Part shown: in pieces, positions 50,835-63,934 of the stretch
How the letters are laid out: each line of letters opens with the position of its first letter
Position numbering within the stretch: the first letter of the stretch is position 1
Origin: Chrysomallon squamiferum
Lineage: Eukaryota; Mollusca; Gastropoda; Neomphalida; Peltospiridae
Reading direction: 5' to 3'
Length of the DNA: 64,000 nucleotides
Assembly (NCBI GenBank): GCA_012295275.1
Contig: CM022673.1
Coordinates: 601,001-665,000 of the forward strand
Program-made: the position numbers and the translations under genes
The notes under the pieces: model-generated
What the model was told of the DNA's origin: nothing
What the model saw: only the letters and a program-made list of their open reading frames with translations
Database searches by the model: none

Positions 50835-51190
50835 TACAATAATAAATAACAAATTTAAAATTTGATCCATTAAGTATTTAAACAACAATAACAATAATAT
50901 CACTTATATATAATAATATATATAATCTATCTTAATAAAAACTTCATTAAATGATATTAATTAACAAATACATCTTCAAGCATCAAAATAACAATAACAG
51001 TAATAATAATAATAATAACAACAACAACAATAACACTGGACATGTAATAATTTTAAATGAGACCCATTAAGTATTTAATACATGGAAGTCCTTGTTCTGC
51101 TTCACACATTGCTCAAAATCTATCTTAATAAACACTTCATTAAATTATGAAAATTAACAGCTATATCTTCAACCATCAAAAGTAATTAAA
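50835..51190. repeat. Tandem duplication of about 195 bp
   Basis: CCATTAAGTATTTA occurs at 50867 and 51064 (197 apart), and AATCTATCTTAATAAA followed by ACTTCATTAAAT at 50924 and 51117 (193 apart). Both copies end with ACATCTTCAA(G/C)CATCAAAA or its close variant. Between the anchors the copies differ by an AAC/AAT repeat stretch, showing expansion after duplication. Confidence 0.8.
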
Positions 51191-51299
51191 ATAGAAAAAA
51201 TTAGTCATGAAATTCAACCACTTACCAATATTTTCCCCGTCGTTTTTTTTTAAACAGAAATAAAAATAAAAAATAAAAATACTTGTCTGTTACATCAGT

Positions 51300-51560
51300 G
51301 TAAGTATAAATGTTCAGTCCACTTACGGTGTGCACAAAACTTTATTTTCCACCTACATTATGTGAAACTGAGAGCCTATGAAAAGCTCCGACACAATGGA
51401 ATCGGGTAGCATGCAGTCTCAAACACAAAATGTCATTGTCATATGAGAAAAGAATGCGCTAACAAAAGAATTGAAAGATGTAAATACAATCCTCATGAAG
51501 CAGAAACTATAAAGAATAAGAAACCAAATCTGAAGATATATGTTACGAGGATCATGTCAA
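51300..51560. other. Candidate conserved non-coding island N
   Basis: About 260 bases of complex sequence richer in G+C. GTGCACACC followed by GTAAGTGG on the minus strand (51322-51338) looks like a donor site, but I found no matching acceptor. No coding sense. Confidence 0.25.
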
Positions 51561-52295
51561 AATAAAAAAGAAAAAGAAACAAAACCTTTTTTGTTGTTTC
51601 CTTATATTCATAGGTTAGTAGGCAAAGAGATATTTTCATTCATCTTTATTTGTCTTTTATTTTATTTTTATTTTTAATATTTGTTTATATTTTCCTTCAT
51701 TATTTATTTTTTTATATTTTTTTTTTTTTTTAATATTTCTATTAAACAGATGACTATATTTGTCAAATGTCATAATTGATAATAAATATATAAATAAATT
51801 TATAAAACAAAACAAAAATAATAATGTGTAAGACAAAATAACAAAAAATATTCATTCTAGAATTTAATACTAACATAATTTGATCAAATGTAGTTTCAGG
51901 ACAATTACAACTGTTCTAATGCTAGTAAAGGCATGAAAAAATTTAAAATGTTTTAAATGAAACTGCATACAAGCATATCAGCATGTCAAATACACATTTT
52001 ACTACATGTAAATTTCATTAAATATACTCAAATCTGATTGGTTCACAGAAATGAAGGCATTTGCAAAATAAGGACTAAATAGTTTGTTTGTTTAGCAGTT
52101 ACTAAATTATCAAACAAATACAGTTTTCAGAATAAAATATTTATCTTTACAAATAAATATGAAATGGGAGGGTTTACTACAGCCAATCACACAAAGGATA
52201 GACTTAACAAATTAATTACTGTAAATCTTGGTTTAAGATGGTTTCCATAGAATGGAAAGAATTTATGTATCAAACAGAAATCATGTTTATTAAAT
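51560..52295. other. AT-rich DNA, no gene
   Basis: T-rich low complexity at about 51650-51735, then AT-rich sequence. Nothing gene-like. Confidence 0.6.
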
Positions 52296-52299
52296 TTAT

Positions 52300-52371
52300 G
52301 TGAAAATGTAAAAGTTTAACAGACCAAAATAGAGCATTACATTTATGAAGATTTAACATCATAAAATTATT

Positions 52372-52420
<49 letters not shown>

Positions 52421-52500
52421 TCACTTAGATGAAGTTATTCAGAAGATACAAAAGTTTAATAGATCAAATATAGAACACATTAATCAGTTCATAGTACAAA
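52300..52500. repeat. 140-bp tandem duplication containing (AAT)n
   Basis: AAAAGTTTAA-AGA-CAAA-ATAGA recurs at 52310 and 52450. An AAT tract of about 45 bases (52372-52417) lies in the first unit. Confidence 0.65.
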
Positions 52501-54890
52501 AATAAAAACATCTATGCTACCTGCCAATATTCTTTTTCTTTTTTTTTAACTTTATTTTTATTTTTATTTTATTTTTATTTTTTTTTTGTATGCAAATTGA
52601 TTAGAATGAGTTAATGATCTTATACTTTGCTGACAGGAATAATCCCCTTTGGTGCTGTTACTGGACTCTCTCCCAACTTGTACAACAATCCAAGTTCAGC
52701 TAAAGCAAAGCTGCTTTATTATCTATGGGAAGGTGAAACTATTATATTGCACTCTGCTAAATGAAAATAAATAGCAGATTTCTAAATATTGATAACTGGA
52801 TATATATGTTATATGTATTTTTATCATATGTACATGTAAGAATTACACATTTCTAATACAAAATGTTTCTGATTTAATGTTACCTGTTTCTAGAGTGGAA
52901 TTTTGATCAGTGATTATTTTTCACAATATTAAGGAACAAAATAAATACTGATACAATTTTTTTTTAAAGCAAAGTGAAATGCTAAAGACTAGACAATTTA
53001 AGAAAAATGATTACAGATATAATTAGTTACATCACTTTGATGGATAGAAATACAAATATATTGATTGAAATGTCTGTTAATAATTTCTTTACTTTCTTGA
53101 TTTTTTTTTTCTTGTCTCTCTTTTTAATGTAGATCCATACAAAATGTCATTAAATAAAACAGACCTTCCAAAATCTTTTCTATTCATTATAAAGAGGTAA
53201 CAATAAATGCCTCAAATATAATGACTGTGTGTATTTTCTGTGATGTGCTACCCAAACAACATGCACACAAGTTTCAGCTAAGTGTTTATAAAATGCACAC
53301 ACATTCATTATAAAGAATTATCACTGACAATCAGAAGACACTAAGCTACCCTCCCACAAAGTCAACATGGTTACAATAAAATGTAAAATGAATGCAACAG
53401 ACACATACAGAATATAATGTGTGCTGAGAATAAGAGAAAGAAGACAAAGTACAACACTCACAGAAACACATTCTTTCTTCATTTTCCATATTGGGTACAC
53501 CTGTTACACAAGTGAAAATATGTTTGACAATAAATAATATTTGGTACCAGTCATCTCCCTTTGACTGAGGAATAATATTTACCAAAAGGGCTGAATTGTT
53601 CTTTTATAAATATATATACACACACATACACACACAAATTGCATTGTATCTATTATTATGAAAAGACACACTGTTTAAGAAGATGAACTGAAACATGGAT
53701 AGTTGCATAGGTGGATGAAGGGATGGATAGAAGAGTTGATAAAGACAATTATTACATTGAGAGATGGATTGTTGGATTAAGGAATAGATGAAAGGAAGAC
53801 CTCTGTTCATTTGAAAAAGGAATACACAGGTTTTTAAATGATGATTTAGCTGAAACAATTATTGGACAAACTGTCAGAAAAAGAGATAAGTTTAATAATG
53901 ATCAAAAGCCTGGAACAGATGTTTGGTCTATAAAATACTATATCATTGTAGTCCTGACATTCATTATGTAACACAATAAATATATTATATAGTCAAAATA
54001 AACTTCAACAGCTTTTTATCACATCTTCCAAATCATGTTAAATATTTCCAAGATATGTCTAGACTAACATTTATTATTACTTCTATAACATATATTTCTG
54101 ACATTAATGCAAATGTTTGAACATTAACCTCCATTATCATTTGTTTAACTAATGAATAATAATTCAAAATGTATCATTTAATTTTCAATACTGCAAACTT
54201 CAAACTTATATATATATATATATGTATATTCCAATACATTACAAAAACTAATATTTAACTTTTGGTTTTTATAAAATGTTAAAAAAATAATAATAATAAA
54301 ATAAATATATATATTTTTTAAGTTAAACATTTTGCACTATTAATTGTAAAGAATATACAATACCCACATAGGAAAGAAATTTGCTCTGAGAAAACATGCA
54401 TTTCTTTAATAAATATAGTCGACTCCTATGTACCAATCAGTGATCCTTCCTTAGTAACATGCTAAATCATTGCTATTATTGACTCTCAGAGACAGGCTCA
54501 AATACAGCCATAATGATGCCCCCCACCCTGACAACAATGCGCATGAATAAGTGTTATGCAAACATCTGATAAATTTAAAAGTTTAATCAGAGGTGGGTGA
54601 ACAAGTGTACAATACTAGAAAACTGCTAGACAACAATGGACATGGTTAAGACGAAAATTATCACAAAAAGGATTACTCATATATTTTTAACATGTCAACT
54701 TTTTTTTAATATATTTTATATAAGAATAATAATAAGAACATTTTGGGGGGCTTGGGGATGCAGTGTTAAGAGAGTACTTTTTTTTTTTCTCCCCAAAACA
54801 TCTTTCTTTCTTTCTGTTTTATTATTTATAAAATATTTTTTGAGTTGATAGCATTTTGTTCTATTTTTTATTATTTATACCAGGTCTACT
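52500..54890. other. AT-rich DNA with a small island and weak GGAT repeats
   Basis: 52610-52770 is a small complex patch with more G+C. 53695-53795 has irregular GGAT/GATG repeats like those at 11.6 kb. Frames of 79 and 84 codons on the minus strand (53346-53585, 53604-53858) are unrecognised and do not carry domain motifs. Confidence 0.5.
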
Positions 54891-54894
54891 TTTT

Positions 54895-55170
54895 CTAATC
54901 ACAAATAATTATTAATTTAAAGCCAAAAATAATTAGATTTACAACTGAAAAAACTAAAAAATTATTTCATTTATAAATATATAACTTTAAAATGATTCAG
55001 TTCACAAATATATAACTTTTTAACTTAATATATATGTAGAAGTAAAAATGACCCAGTTTATGAACAAAAAAATTTAATTTAATTTACAGATCAAATATTA
55101 TTCTACTTATAAATAAAGAATAATTCTGTTTACAACTGAAGAATGATTTTATTTACAACTAAAGCATGGA
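54895..55170. repeat. Decayed AT-rich tandem repeat, unit about 24-32 bp
   Basis: Units like ATGATTCAGTTTACAAATATA and GAATAATTCTGTTTACAACT recur at least seven times. The last two (ending near 55160) are 24 bases apart and earlier ones about 32. The array directly precedes island O. Confidence 0.6.
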
Positions 55171-55500
55171 TGAATGTCTTTTCACAAATTGGAGAAACAG
55201 TCTGGGTATTCTAAGGACAAACTATCCGTTATTGCATAGCACAACTGAGTGCTTCCCCATTTCTTTACATCAGGTCTATTGAACCTGCGTACAAGCAGAG
55301 CTGGCAGGCAGTTATTGTACAAGTTAAAAATGTCATGAACAGTTGGATGGGCTTGCTACAGGTTCATTTCACAATTTACATGCTGTAGCTCTAATTGGCA
55401 ATAAACTGAATAAAGACTATTGATCATTTTTCAATATATTGGATAACATTAGAAGTTTGAACTGAATGGCAGAAATTATGGTTCCATAATCATTCAGTAT
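55170..55500. other. Candidate conserved non-coding island O
   Basis: About 330 bases of complex, more G+C-rich DNA, strongest at 55190-55400, with no open frame of note and no simple repeats. Possibly regulatory. Confidence 0.28.
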
Positions 55501-56365
55501 ATTTTTTTTAAGTTGCATTAACTATATATATAAAAAATCATCTTTGTTTTGTTTTTTTCCTTTTTTATAATAATAATAATAGAATAAATAACTGTAATAA
55601 TCATATAAATTATATTTTGAGTTTGTAATGATCATAAAATAACTGTAGATTTCTTAATATTGCTAATGGTAGTTCCTGGTTGCATATGAATGACTGTTAT
55701 ACTATAAACCATAATTGTAATTTCTGTTTGTAAGTACCAGTTTTCATTTCATTCATTCATTCATTCAGCATTGTAAGAAATAGAATCAGCATTATGTTTT
55801 ATTATATAATAATCTCATAATGATTATACTAAGCATATGTTATCAGTATAATGTATAATAATATAATTAAAAAATTGTCTAAAATAATAATAAATTAAAA
55901 AGAAAAACTTTCTAAAATTATTTTTAAGTACATGTATTCCCTATATCTTTCTGCATTCTTAAAACAATTAGCTGAATAATTTTCAACTGATCAGACATTT
56001 AAGAGATAAAAAAAAGAAGGTAATATGCAATCCTTTCCATAAAAGACATGATAAATCAACTGTAAAAAAAGACAAATATTCTATTCAGTTTTATTTTATC
56101 TCAGACAAAAACATGAAAGCATTTAAGCAATTTATTATTAAAGACATTTTAAAGATTTTATTAATTTTATTTTTACTTTAATTTCAAATATAGGTATCCC
56201 AGATATATATAATTACCATATTAAATTAAATAAGATATGTAATCTATGCTAATTATCTCCATATCAGCTGAGCATACCGAAATTCCATTGCATTGTCTTT
56301 TCATTAAAAAAGGTAAAGGCAGTGAGCAGTTGTAGTAACAAATCACAGCCTGACATGGGCACAAG
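55500..56365. other. AT-rich DNA, no gene
   Basis: A short (CATT)n tract at 55747-55768. Otherwise AT-rich with nothing gene-like. Confidence 0.6.
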
Positions 56366-56368
56366 GAG

Positions 56369-56442
56369 ATGACCTTGTGTTTGAAAACAAAAGCATAACC
56401 TTATAATGACCTGGTATTTGAAAAACAAAGCATAACCTTACA
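56369..56442. repeat. 37-bp tandem duplication
   Basis: ATGACCTTGTGTTTGAAAAC and ATGACCTGGTATTTGAAAAA start units at 56369 and 56406. Both end AAGCATAACCTTA(T/C)A. Confidence 0.85.
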
Positions 56443-57398
56443 GGAACAGGCATGCAAACAATGAACAGGTATTTTATTACATTTGAGGTGTAATACAAGT
56501 TTGCACTACAATTCTCTAAACCTTATTAAACTGTTATTTTATTTATTTTCTCATTCATAATTATAAACAATGCAAAAAGCTATTTCCTATTCTAGACAGT
56601 GCTCAATAACTGGTTTTATCAAATATCACAGTATTTAGTTTCCTTTGGATGGCATATACATATATCAGTGTATTTTCTTTTTCATCTTGATCATTATTCA
56701 AACATCTTTTGTTTTATTCCTAACAATCATTAATATTTAAATATACTGACAAAAAAAAAAATATTCATTCATTCTGTTTCAGCATTATTTTATATTTTTT
56801 ATATCTATATCTATATCTGTGTGTGCGTGTATTATATATATATACAAACACATAGTAAATTATGTGAGTGCACATCAAGTATTGCATTAGAATTTAATCA
56901 GACAGGCACCAAAGCAACTAAATTTTTATTGTTTTCTCAGAAACAGGTTGCCACAGTTCATAGCTGTATTATAGCCAATAACTAGCATATACTATGCATT
57001 TTTCAATCATTTGTACCTAAAAAAATCTCAAAAGCTTTGCACATTAAATACACAAAATGTAATTATCAAATCTGTAAAAGAATAATTCACATTTAAAGTC
57101 AGTATACATCAATACACTTACCAAGTTGAAAAATACTGTAAAAAAAAATGTTACTGTCAAAAACATAGAAGTCTGAAAACATGTGATACAGTTATTTTAA
57201 AATTCAGGGTTTTATGTATTATTAAAATTGAAAAAAAAAAAAGGAAGAAAAAAAAGAAGTAAATATTCATTGTGCTGCAGAATTATTCACTACTGAAATA
57301 GGTGGGTGTTTTAATGGGCGTGTCGTAAGGACTTAGTAGTCACAACATTAATTATTTGAAAATTAACATGTGATGAAATAATTATAAATGTCAGTTCA

Positions 57399-57443
<45 letters not shown>

Positions 57444-58030
57444 TTAATTAATTAATTTATTTTTTGTTTATGTGAATATATATGACTGTGTGTATGTGTA
57501 TGTGTGTGTGTGTTTGTGTGTGAGAGAACCAGTTCAGGAGGTTTTGCTGGAGGTGATAATAGCGTTTTTGCTATATTCATAACATGATGTTTAATAAATG
57601 TAATATTCTTAATTAAACTGATTTAACCCAAAAAGAAATTATTTTGAGCAATCTCACAAACAGCTTCTTAAGTTAAATCATGTAAATATCATTCATTATG
57701 TCCATCATTCTAGGAAACACATTTTTTTAAAAGTAATAATAAAAATATTATGACTGACTCAGCAGTTTATTAGTTTTATCAGTTCTGTTTAGAATAAAAA
57801 CCATTTTAGTTTTTTATTAAAATATATTTTCCAGAATTACACTATTTATTAATATAACAACATTTTAAAAACATGGTTTAATGATTTTGGGAACTTTTTT
57901 TTTAAACATCTTCTAACTTTTATCTTCATATATGGATATATAAAATTGTTACATGTATTTTATTTATAAATTCTGTTTTTAAAGTGTTTAAAGCAAATGT
58001 TTTTGTTATAATAATCAATATAATAATTTT
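56443..58030. repeat. AT-rich DNA with (AT)n and TG traces
   Basis: An AT tract at 57404-57440 followed by TAAT repeats and a TG-rich stretch at 57485-57525. No gene recognised. Confidence 0.65.
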
Positions 58031-58034
58031 CTAT

Positions 58035-58295
58035 AAAAATATCTTTTTACCTACTTTCAGAAAATGACAAAATGATTTTTTCGCTTAATTATATCCACTG
58101 AGAAAATTAAAAACGTGATACATACTTTATAAAAGTATAGCTGTTATACATATTTTTATTGTACATAAAATATCTTTTCACCTACCTTCGGAAAATGGCA
58201 ATCTGTTGTATTTTGTTGTTGTTTTTGTCGGGCTATTTCACATAGTTTTGTTCATGTGGAAAAATAAAAACTTCACACATTAGAAACGAACAAGA
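58035..58295. repeat. 131-bp tandem duplication
   Basis: ATCTTTTTACCTACTTTCAG then AAAATGAC at 58041 recurs as ATCTTTTCACCTACCTTCGG then AAAATGGC at 58172. Both continue to a TCG-TATT-CA box and GAAAA-TAAAAAC-T-ACA. The duplicated unit runs up to the edge of island P. Confidence 0.75.
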
Positions 58296-58299
58296 ATGA

Positions 58300-58880
58300 T
58301 CAACCCCTTTTCTTAGAAAACCATCGCAACTAATATCTTGTTTATAGTATTAACTCAAGTGTTGTTGATTGTCTGGGCATTGTTGAACCCAGGTGTGGGC
58401 CCAAGTTGTTGAGAAAGGAGAAAGTTTTATCTCAAGAGAACAGTGGCTAAAATCTCACCCATACAATACTCAGCAGTGACGGCCATTGTCATACCCGAAC
58501 AGTAGCTTCACATCAAAGTTACTCCATACACACAAACGCTAGTCAATGGGCAACTACCAACACCCAAAAATTTCATCACTACATAGTAATATCGGTTAGG
58601 AAAAGACCCCATTCATGCTCTTTTATGTTCCACCTAAGAAATTCAACAACTTTTCTCTGCCTGGGACAATTGAATATTGATTGTCATACCGAAAAAGCTT
58701 GCACATTTTGATACAACAATGGCACAGGCTTTTTATCTATGAATCAGTTTTTACCTAAGCCTTTTATTTATTAAACAACAGTTTCAGCAATGAATAGGCA
58801 CTTAGAATATGAAACACTTGAAATAGAAGCGAAAGCTTTTGCAAGTGGTGCCAAAAATTAACAATAATAACAAAGCCAGT
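58300..58880. other. Candidate conserved non-coding island P
   Basis: Nearly 600 bases of complex sequence with raised G+C, strongest at 58360-58560. No simple repeat and no coding frame beyond about 33 codons. It joins D, J and H as one of the better non-coding candidates by composition. Confidence 0.35.
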
Positions 58881-61800
58881 TATTCGGTAAAACGTACTGC
58901 ACACATTAAATTATATGGCTATTTTTATCTTATTAAGTGAAAACTTCTGTACCCTGTTCTTCTTTATCAATACAATTAAGAAACACACAATGAACAGACC
59001 TTTGGTCACAAAAAAGCATTAATATGTCACACAGTATTGTATGCAAGTATAAGAAAATGCTATATAATAAAAGTTAATAATAAATCTACCTTCAAGACAC
59101 TTTAAAAAATATCTGTATTCATAACACCAACATGTTATAAAGTTAAATATCTTTCTACTAAAACATATTTACCAACTTCTAAATTATTTGGCAGTTAAAT
59201 AAATATAAAACTAGTTTATTAAAGATTCCAACAGCAGTTTAATATTAGATATCCTTTAATTTTACTTTTGGTATCACATTAGCCTCCAATAAATAATTTA
59301 CTTTTACATATAACAATGTCTACATTTTTAACATCCAAATTGTTTTTAACAAAACAAATATTTTGCAGTTCTGAATTCAAAATATGTCAAGGTAATTACA
59401 GTTAATTTGCTGTAATACAGTGGAAGTCATTTTTAGATGGGTTTTGGGGGTGTTTTTTTAAATAGACAAAAAGGAAATAATATTGGGCTAAGCAAATTGA
59501 TAAAAATAAGGGAATTTTTATCTTTTGAACCATTCATTTCTTTCTTTAAACAAAACTACCCAACCCCAATAATCCTAGACATATGAATAATTTTATCATA
59601 GTCAAATATCTTAAAAGATTTCACAAATGATAATTTCCTTATAACAAATGTAAAAATTAAAGAATAATTTTTATTTGAAAGGTATAATTTAAATCTAGCA
59701 TTACAAATCAAGACTATGCAAAATTTGAATCTGCAGAGGTCTGGTGATATGATATTAAAAATTAAATAATCAGTATGTGCCTAAAAATTAATTTTGAATG
59801 CTAAAAAAAGCTGTAACAAAAGATATCTTCCTAAACAAAACAGTTGTATCAAATATTGCTATACCTGTGAAGGATCCAAACATGTATTTTTTACTGAAAC
59901 TTCAACCAGTGATCCAAATATGGAAAATAATTCTGGTGTAGACACTGAAAGAGAAACACACATCATCACAAAACGTTTTTCACATTTTTATATTTATATC
60001 AATATCTGCAAGACAATTTTAATTTTTTTTCTTTTCTTTTTTCTTTTTTAAATTAGTAATCAACAACTACAACAGATCTAATTAATCTGAAATATTTTTT
60101 TTTATATATAATTTTTCCATCAGTGTTACTATCAGACCTGATCAAGACAACAGATGCAGTGTGCATGCATATGCATTATTTTATAGATGAAATATTGTCA
60201 TTACTTGACAGGATTTTTAGTTTTAGTTTTTTTTAAAACACTAAAAAACAATATGGCTGAACTTTATTTTGAGCAATAACTTAAATACTCAAAAATTTAG
60301 ATTCACAAAAAAACAAAACAAATTTAAAGATGAGTTTTTTAAAGAGATATCCGAAGATCTGAAACAATAAACTATTTTGATTCATTTTCTGGTACAATAA
60401 TTTATCAAGATACAAGAAAATTTGACTATAAGTTTAAGAACTGAAATTTATTATTAATATCTCAAAAATATTTCAGATAAATTTAAATTTTCATTTTATA
60501 ATACTAGGAAATACATTTTCTGTAATTTAAAGTGATTATTTTTGGTTCTTTCAATAACATTTTGCAAATAAAAGGATGCTGATAGAAATAACATTTTAGA
60601 GACTCAAAAATAGCACTATTTTTTTTTTCATTTTATTCATTTATCATTTTCTTTTTTTAATTATTATTATTAGTGTTAGTATTTTTTTATAATTATCAGA
60701 ATATAATGCTTGATAAAAGATAGATTGGACAAGAAAAGATATCTATTTCTCTATTTAATAGATTAAATACATCAAATCTGCAGTGAAAATTTCCCCATCA
60801 TCAAATGTACTAATTAATTTTATTATTATTATTATTATTATTACTATTGAAATATTTATGTATTTTGTTTGTTTTTTGTTTTGTTTTTTTTCTTTACCAA
60901 TATTACAATATAGTACAGACAGTAGTAAGTAAAACAAACGACTACTGTTTATTTTACTACTAAAAGAAAAAGTTGTCATATGATTCAAATTATCCAATTT
61001 ATGAACAATACACATTTTTATGAATGAAATAAGTCATTCATATAAGTGCCTTTAAACCTTTAAAAAATATATATATATATAATTTGTATTTTAATTATAA
61101 TGATATATAATTATATCAGGAATGCTTAGTATTTACTAATAATTATATCCAAATGAAAAAATATAAAATTTAAATAAATAAATAAATAAGTTTTGTTTTT
61201 ATATAAATTTTGCTGAATAGCTTTGATGTTATAAAATTTGACAACTGATGAAGTAACATAATATTTGATCTTTCACTTCACTAATCCAATATATATACTC
61301 ATGCAAATTTAATTAGAAGACTGAGTCTGATGGCTACACATTTGATGTATTTGTTATAAGAATACACATTCACAGGAATACTTACAAATATTCATATTTA
61401 TGTAATTCAGATATATATTGTGGCCTTGAATGGCTGAATCACTGATGTTATAATATCAGTAATTATTAATTATATTTTTATAACTGAAATCCAAAGATTT
61501 TTAAAAGATGTGCTTTGGATTCATGTAATTAAATATCTGTATTACATATATAAAAAGAAAAAAAGAAAGAGAAAAAAAGCAACAACATATATCTATGTTA
61601 CTTGTTTTGAAACTGTATACTCACTTAAGTATCTGATATCTTCAATATTCTAAACTGGTATGATTTAGCAGAAATCAGGAATGATTCATATTTATGACTT
61701 GTAGGTTATTTTCTATACAAGTGGCTATTAACATTTAATTATTAGAAATAAAGAATAATTATTCAAGGATGATACTTTGAAAAAAATGAGATTGTTTACA

Positions 61801-62620
61801 CTATTTATATTCACAAACTCAGATTTGTAGGAGAATGTGTAAATAATGACAGTTCTATTTGCATGTCAATGACAATAAGGAAGCTGAATAACATAACGTA
61901 TTTTTAAATAATTGTATATTTCCACTTTGTTAACTACAAAAGGAACTAATTTTACTATCACATTAGGTTTAATGTTTCATATTCAAAATTCAAAAGTTAA
62001 TTATGCATTTGAAAAGATATCAAGTATGGTGTGAATATTTAATAAATGGCTTTTTGGAAAAGTGAAATTTCTTAATTCCTAAAACAAGGAATTGATGAAT
62101 TTAAAATTTCTAGGAGTTCTAAAAGTACTCTACACACAGATACTAATGTTGCAAAAAGGAAAATGGTGAAAATGTGAAAGATAATTTTAAAAAGTTTGTA
62201 GATAAGCAGACAGATTGACAGAGAAATAGATAAAAGTTTGAAATCTGCTCGATTAAAAATAAAAGTTAAATCCTGAAATTATATTTATATACTTAAAGTG
62301 TCAAATGCATTACAAATCTATAAGTATAATTTACTCCAAGGGAAAAATCCAAACAGTATGCCAGTTTGATCTTTCTAATAATAATTTACAGGATAAATGT
62401 ATATAAAAAGATATTTTTGAAAAATATAAAATTGTCTTAATAGCATTTGAAACATTCCAAAAAATGTTGTTCAACAGGATTTCTCAACTCTGAAGATTGG
62501 AGAGGACTAATCTTTTGACTATTTAAAAGCATTAATTACCTATAAAATATATATTTAAAAAGCCCTAAGTATTATTAATTTAAAAAAATAAACTTGCCTG
62601 AATTTTAAACATTGATGAAG
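58880..62620. other. Long AT-rich stretch, no gene recognised
   Basis: 3.7 kb of AT-rich sequence. An ATT tract is at about 60820-60842, an AT tract near 61066-61082, and AAAT units at 61165-61188. Plus- and minus-strand frames of 85-86 codons (59794-60051, 60755-61015) are repeat-driven or unrecognised. Confidence 0.6.
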
Positions 62621-63430
62621 GACAGACCAGTAAAGCTCCACTTCTCATTGAAATGTGAATAAAATGTCTAAGCAAGTGGCACACCACACAAATCCACTTG
62701 TAGGTTTTGTTATATTTTTGAATAGTTGCGATAGATTACATATGAATGAAAACACAAAAGGGTTACCTTCTATTAAAATAGTGTTGGAGCAATACATGGA
62801 GACCTCTGATGCGTTTCAAAGGCCTGTACTACATTTAAATCGAGGGTGTGGTGCTTTTGTCTGTACAACAAGACGGCCTCCCATTATTTCTACTACAAAA
62901 ATAAGTTTGAACATACAGTGGTGAAAATGTACAATGTACATTGTACGACTGTGTAGTCATTCTACGGGAAGAAAAAGGTTTCGCCTATTCTGACAACAAA
63001 TCAAAGAAGCAATTACTACAGTGAACACATACAGCTAGCAAAATTAAGAGCCAAAGTGTTTGAGTTCATAGTGCAAATGATAAAGGGTATTGCTAGCTAC
63101 AATAGCCACAACTAGGCCCATGTACACGTCAATGTACCGTAATGTTCCATTTCCAGTACATTTGCTAAAAAAAAGTCAAGTCAGGTGAAATGCTAAGATT
63201 TGTTCATTATTTTGTCTAACTAGACAAACATCATTGTTGAATTGTGTAACTGATATCGCAAAACCAAATAGCCTCTTGTCACTGCACTGTCTTGGTATAA
63301 AACAATTTGAAAAGTCAGTACCAACCAGTGACATGTATCTCATGCTCAACAAACACTGAGCAAAATCTTTTCAACTTTCAATAATAGCTTGTGCTTGGAG
63401 TTGCTAAGGGACTTTAGCACCTTGGTCACT
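62620..63430. other. Balanced-composition island Q
   Basis: About 800 bases of complex DNA richer in G+C. A plus-strand frame of 89 codons (62655-62924, ATG at 62655) runs through its left part; its peptide has no domain I know and no splice-site pair, so I leave it uncalled. A perfect palindrome sits at 62929-62946, just after that frame. Candidate regulatory element or worn coding relic. Confidence 0.3.
62929..62946. other. Perfect 18-bp palindrome
   Basis: GTACAATGTACATTGTAC equals its own reverse complement over all 18 bases. It contains ACAATG and CATTGT head to head with a two-base overlap-like core (TGTACA). It could be a dimer-binding site or a cruciform-prone sequence. Confidence 0.85.
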
Positions 63431-63790
63431 AACAATAAAAAAAATAATTATTTATTTGTTTCAAAAAACTGAATATAAGTAGTAGTCCTAATGTTTATTT
63501 CTGATAAATATTGTTATGAAATGTGTTACAGTTAAAGCTAAAAATACATCATTCAAAATCTTTAATTATCTTTTAACATGTCATTGATCATGACACTGCT
63601 GAATAATAATACATTAATACATAAAACATTTCTGATTATAAAAGAGTTTAAAAGAAAAAAACAATTTGATGAAATATTTTCGAACACATATAAAATTATT
63701 AATATAAAAATAGTTTCGTTTAAATTAATTAATTAATTAATTAATTAACTAAAAGTTTTTAAAAATTATAATAATATAAAAATAAATGTT
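63430..63790. repeat. AT-rich DNA with (TTAA)n
   Basis: A TTAA/AATT tetranucleotide tract at about 63724-63749. No gene. Confidence 0.75.
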
Positions 63791-63798
63791 TTTATTGG

Positions 63799-63835
63799 GT
63801 AGCCGTACTATCGACTGCAACATTTGTATTAATCG
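63799..63835. other. Imperfect inverted repeat
   Basis: GTACTATCGA and TCGATAGCGAGTAC are inverse copies apart from a four-base bulge, separated by about 18 AT-rich bases. It may be a transposon-derived hairpin or chance. Confidence 0.4.
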
Positions 63836-63934
63836 ATAGCGAGTACAATGGCAAACAATAGCTCTAGGTTTGCACTCCCCTGTCGGCATTTTATCAAAAT
63901 CTGTTCTGCTTTAGCCTTTGCTTTATGTTTAAAG

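Noticed and set aside
51225-51245. Minus-strand GTAAGTGG donor (similar ones near 52880 and 57117)
   Set aside because: No acceptor or complex exon-like sequence upstream; isolated donor matches are expected by chance in this much DNA.
59794-60051. 85-codon plus-strand frame with several cysteines
   Set aside because: No domain spacing recognised, AT-rich codons throughout, and it ends in a T-rich tract.
62655-62924. 89-codon plus-strand frame in island Q
   Set aside because: No motif or splice support; retained only as part of the island description.
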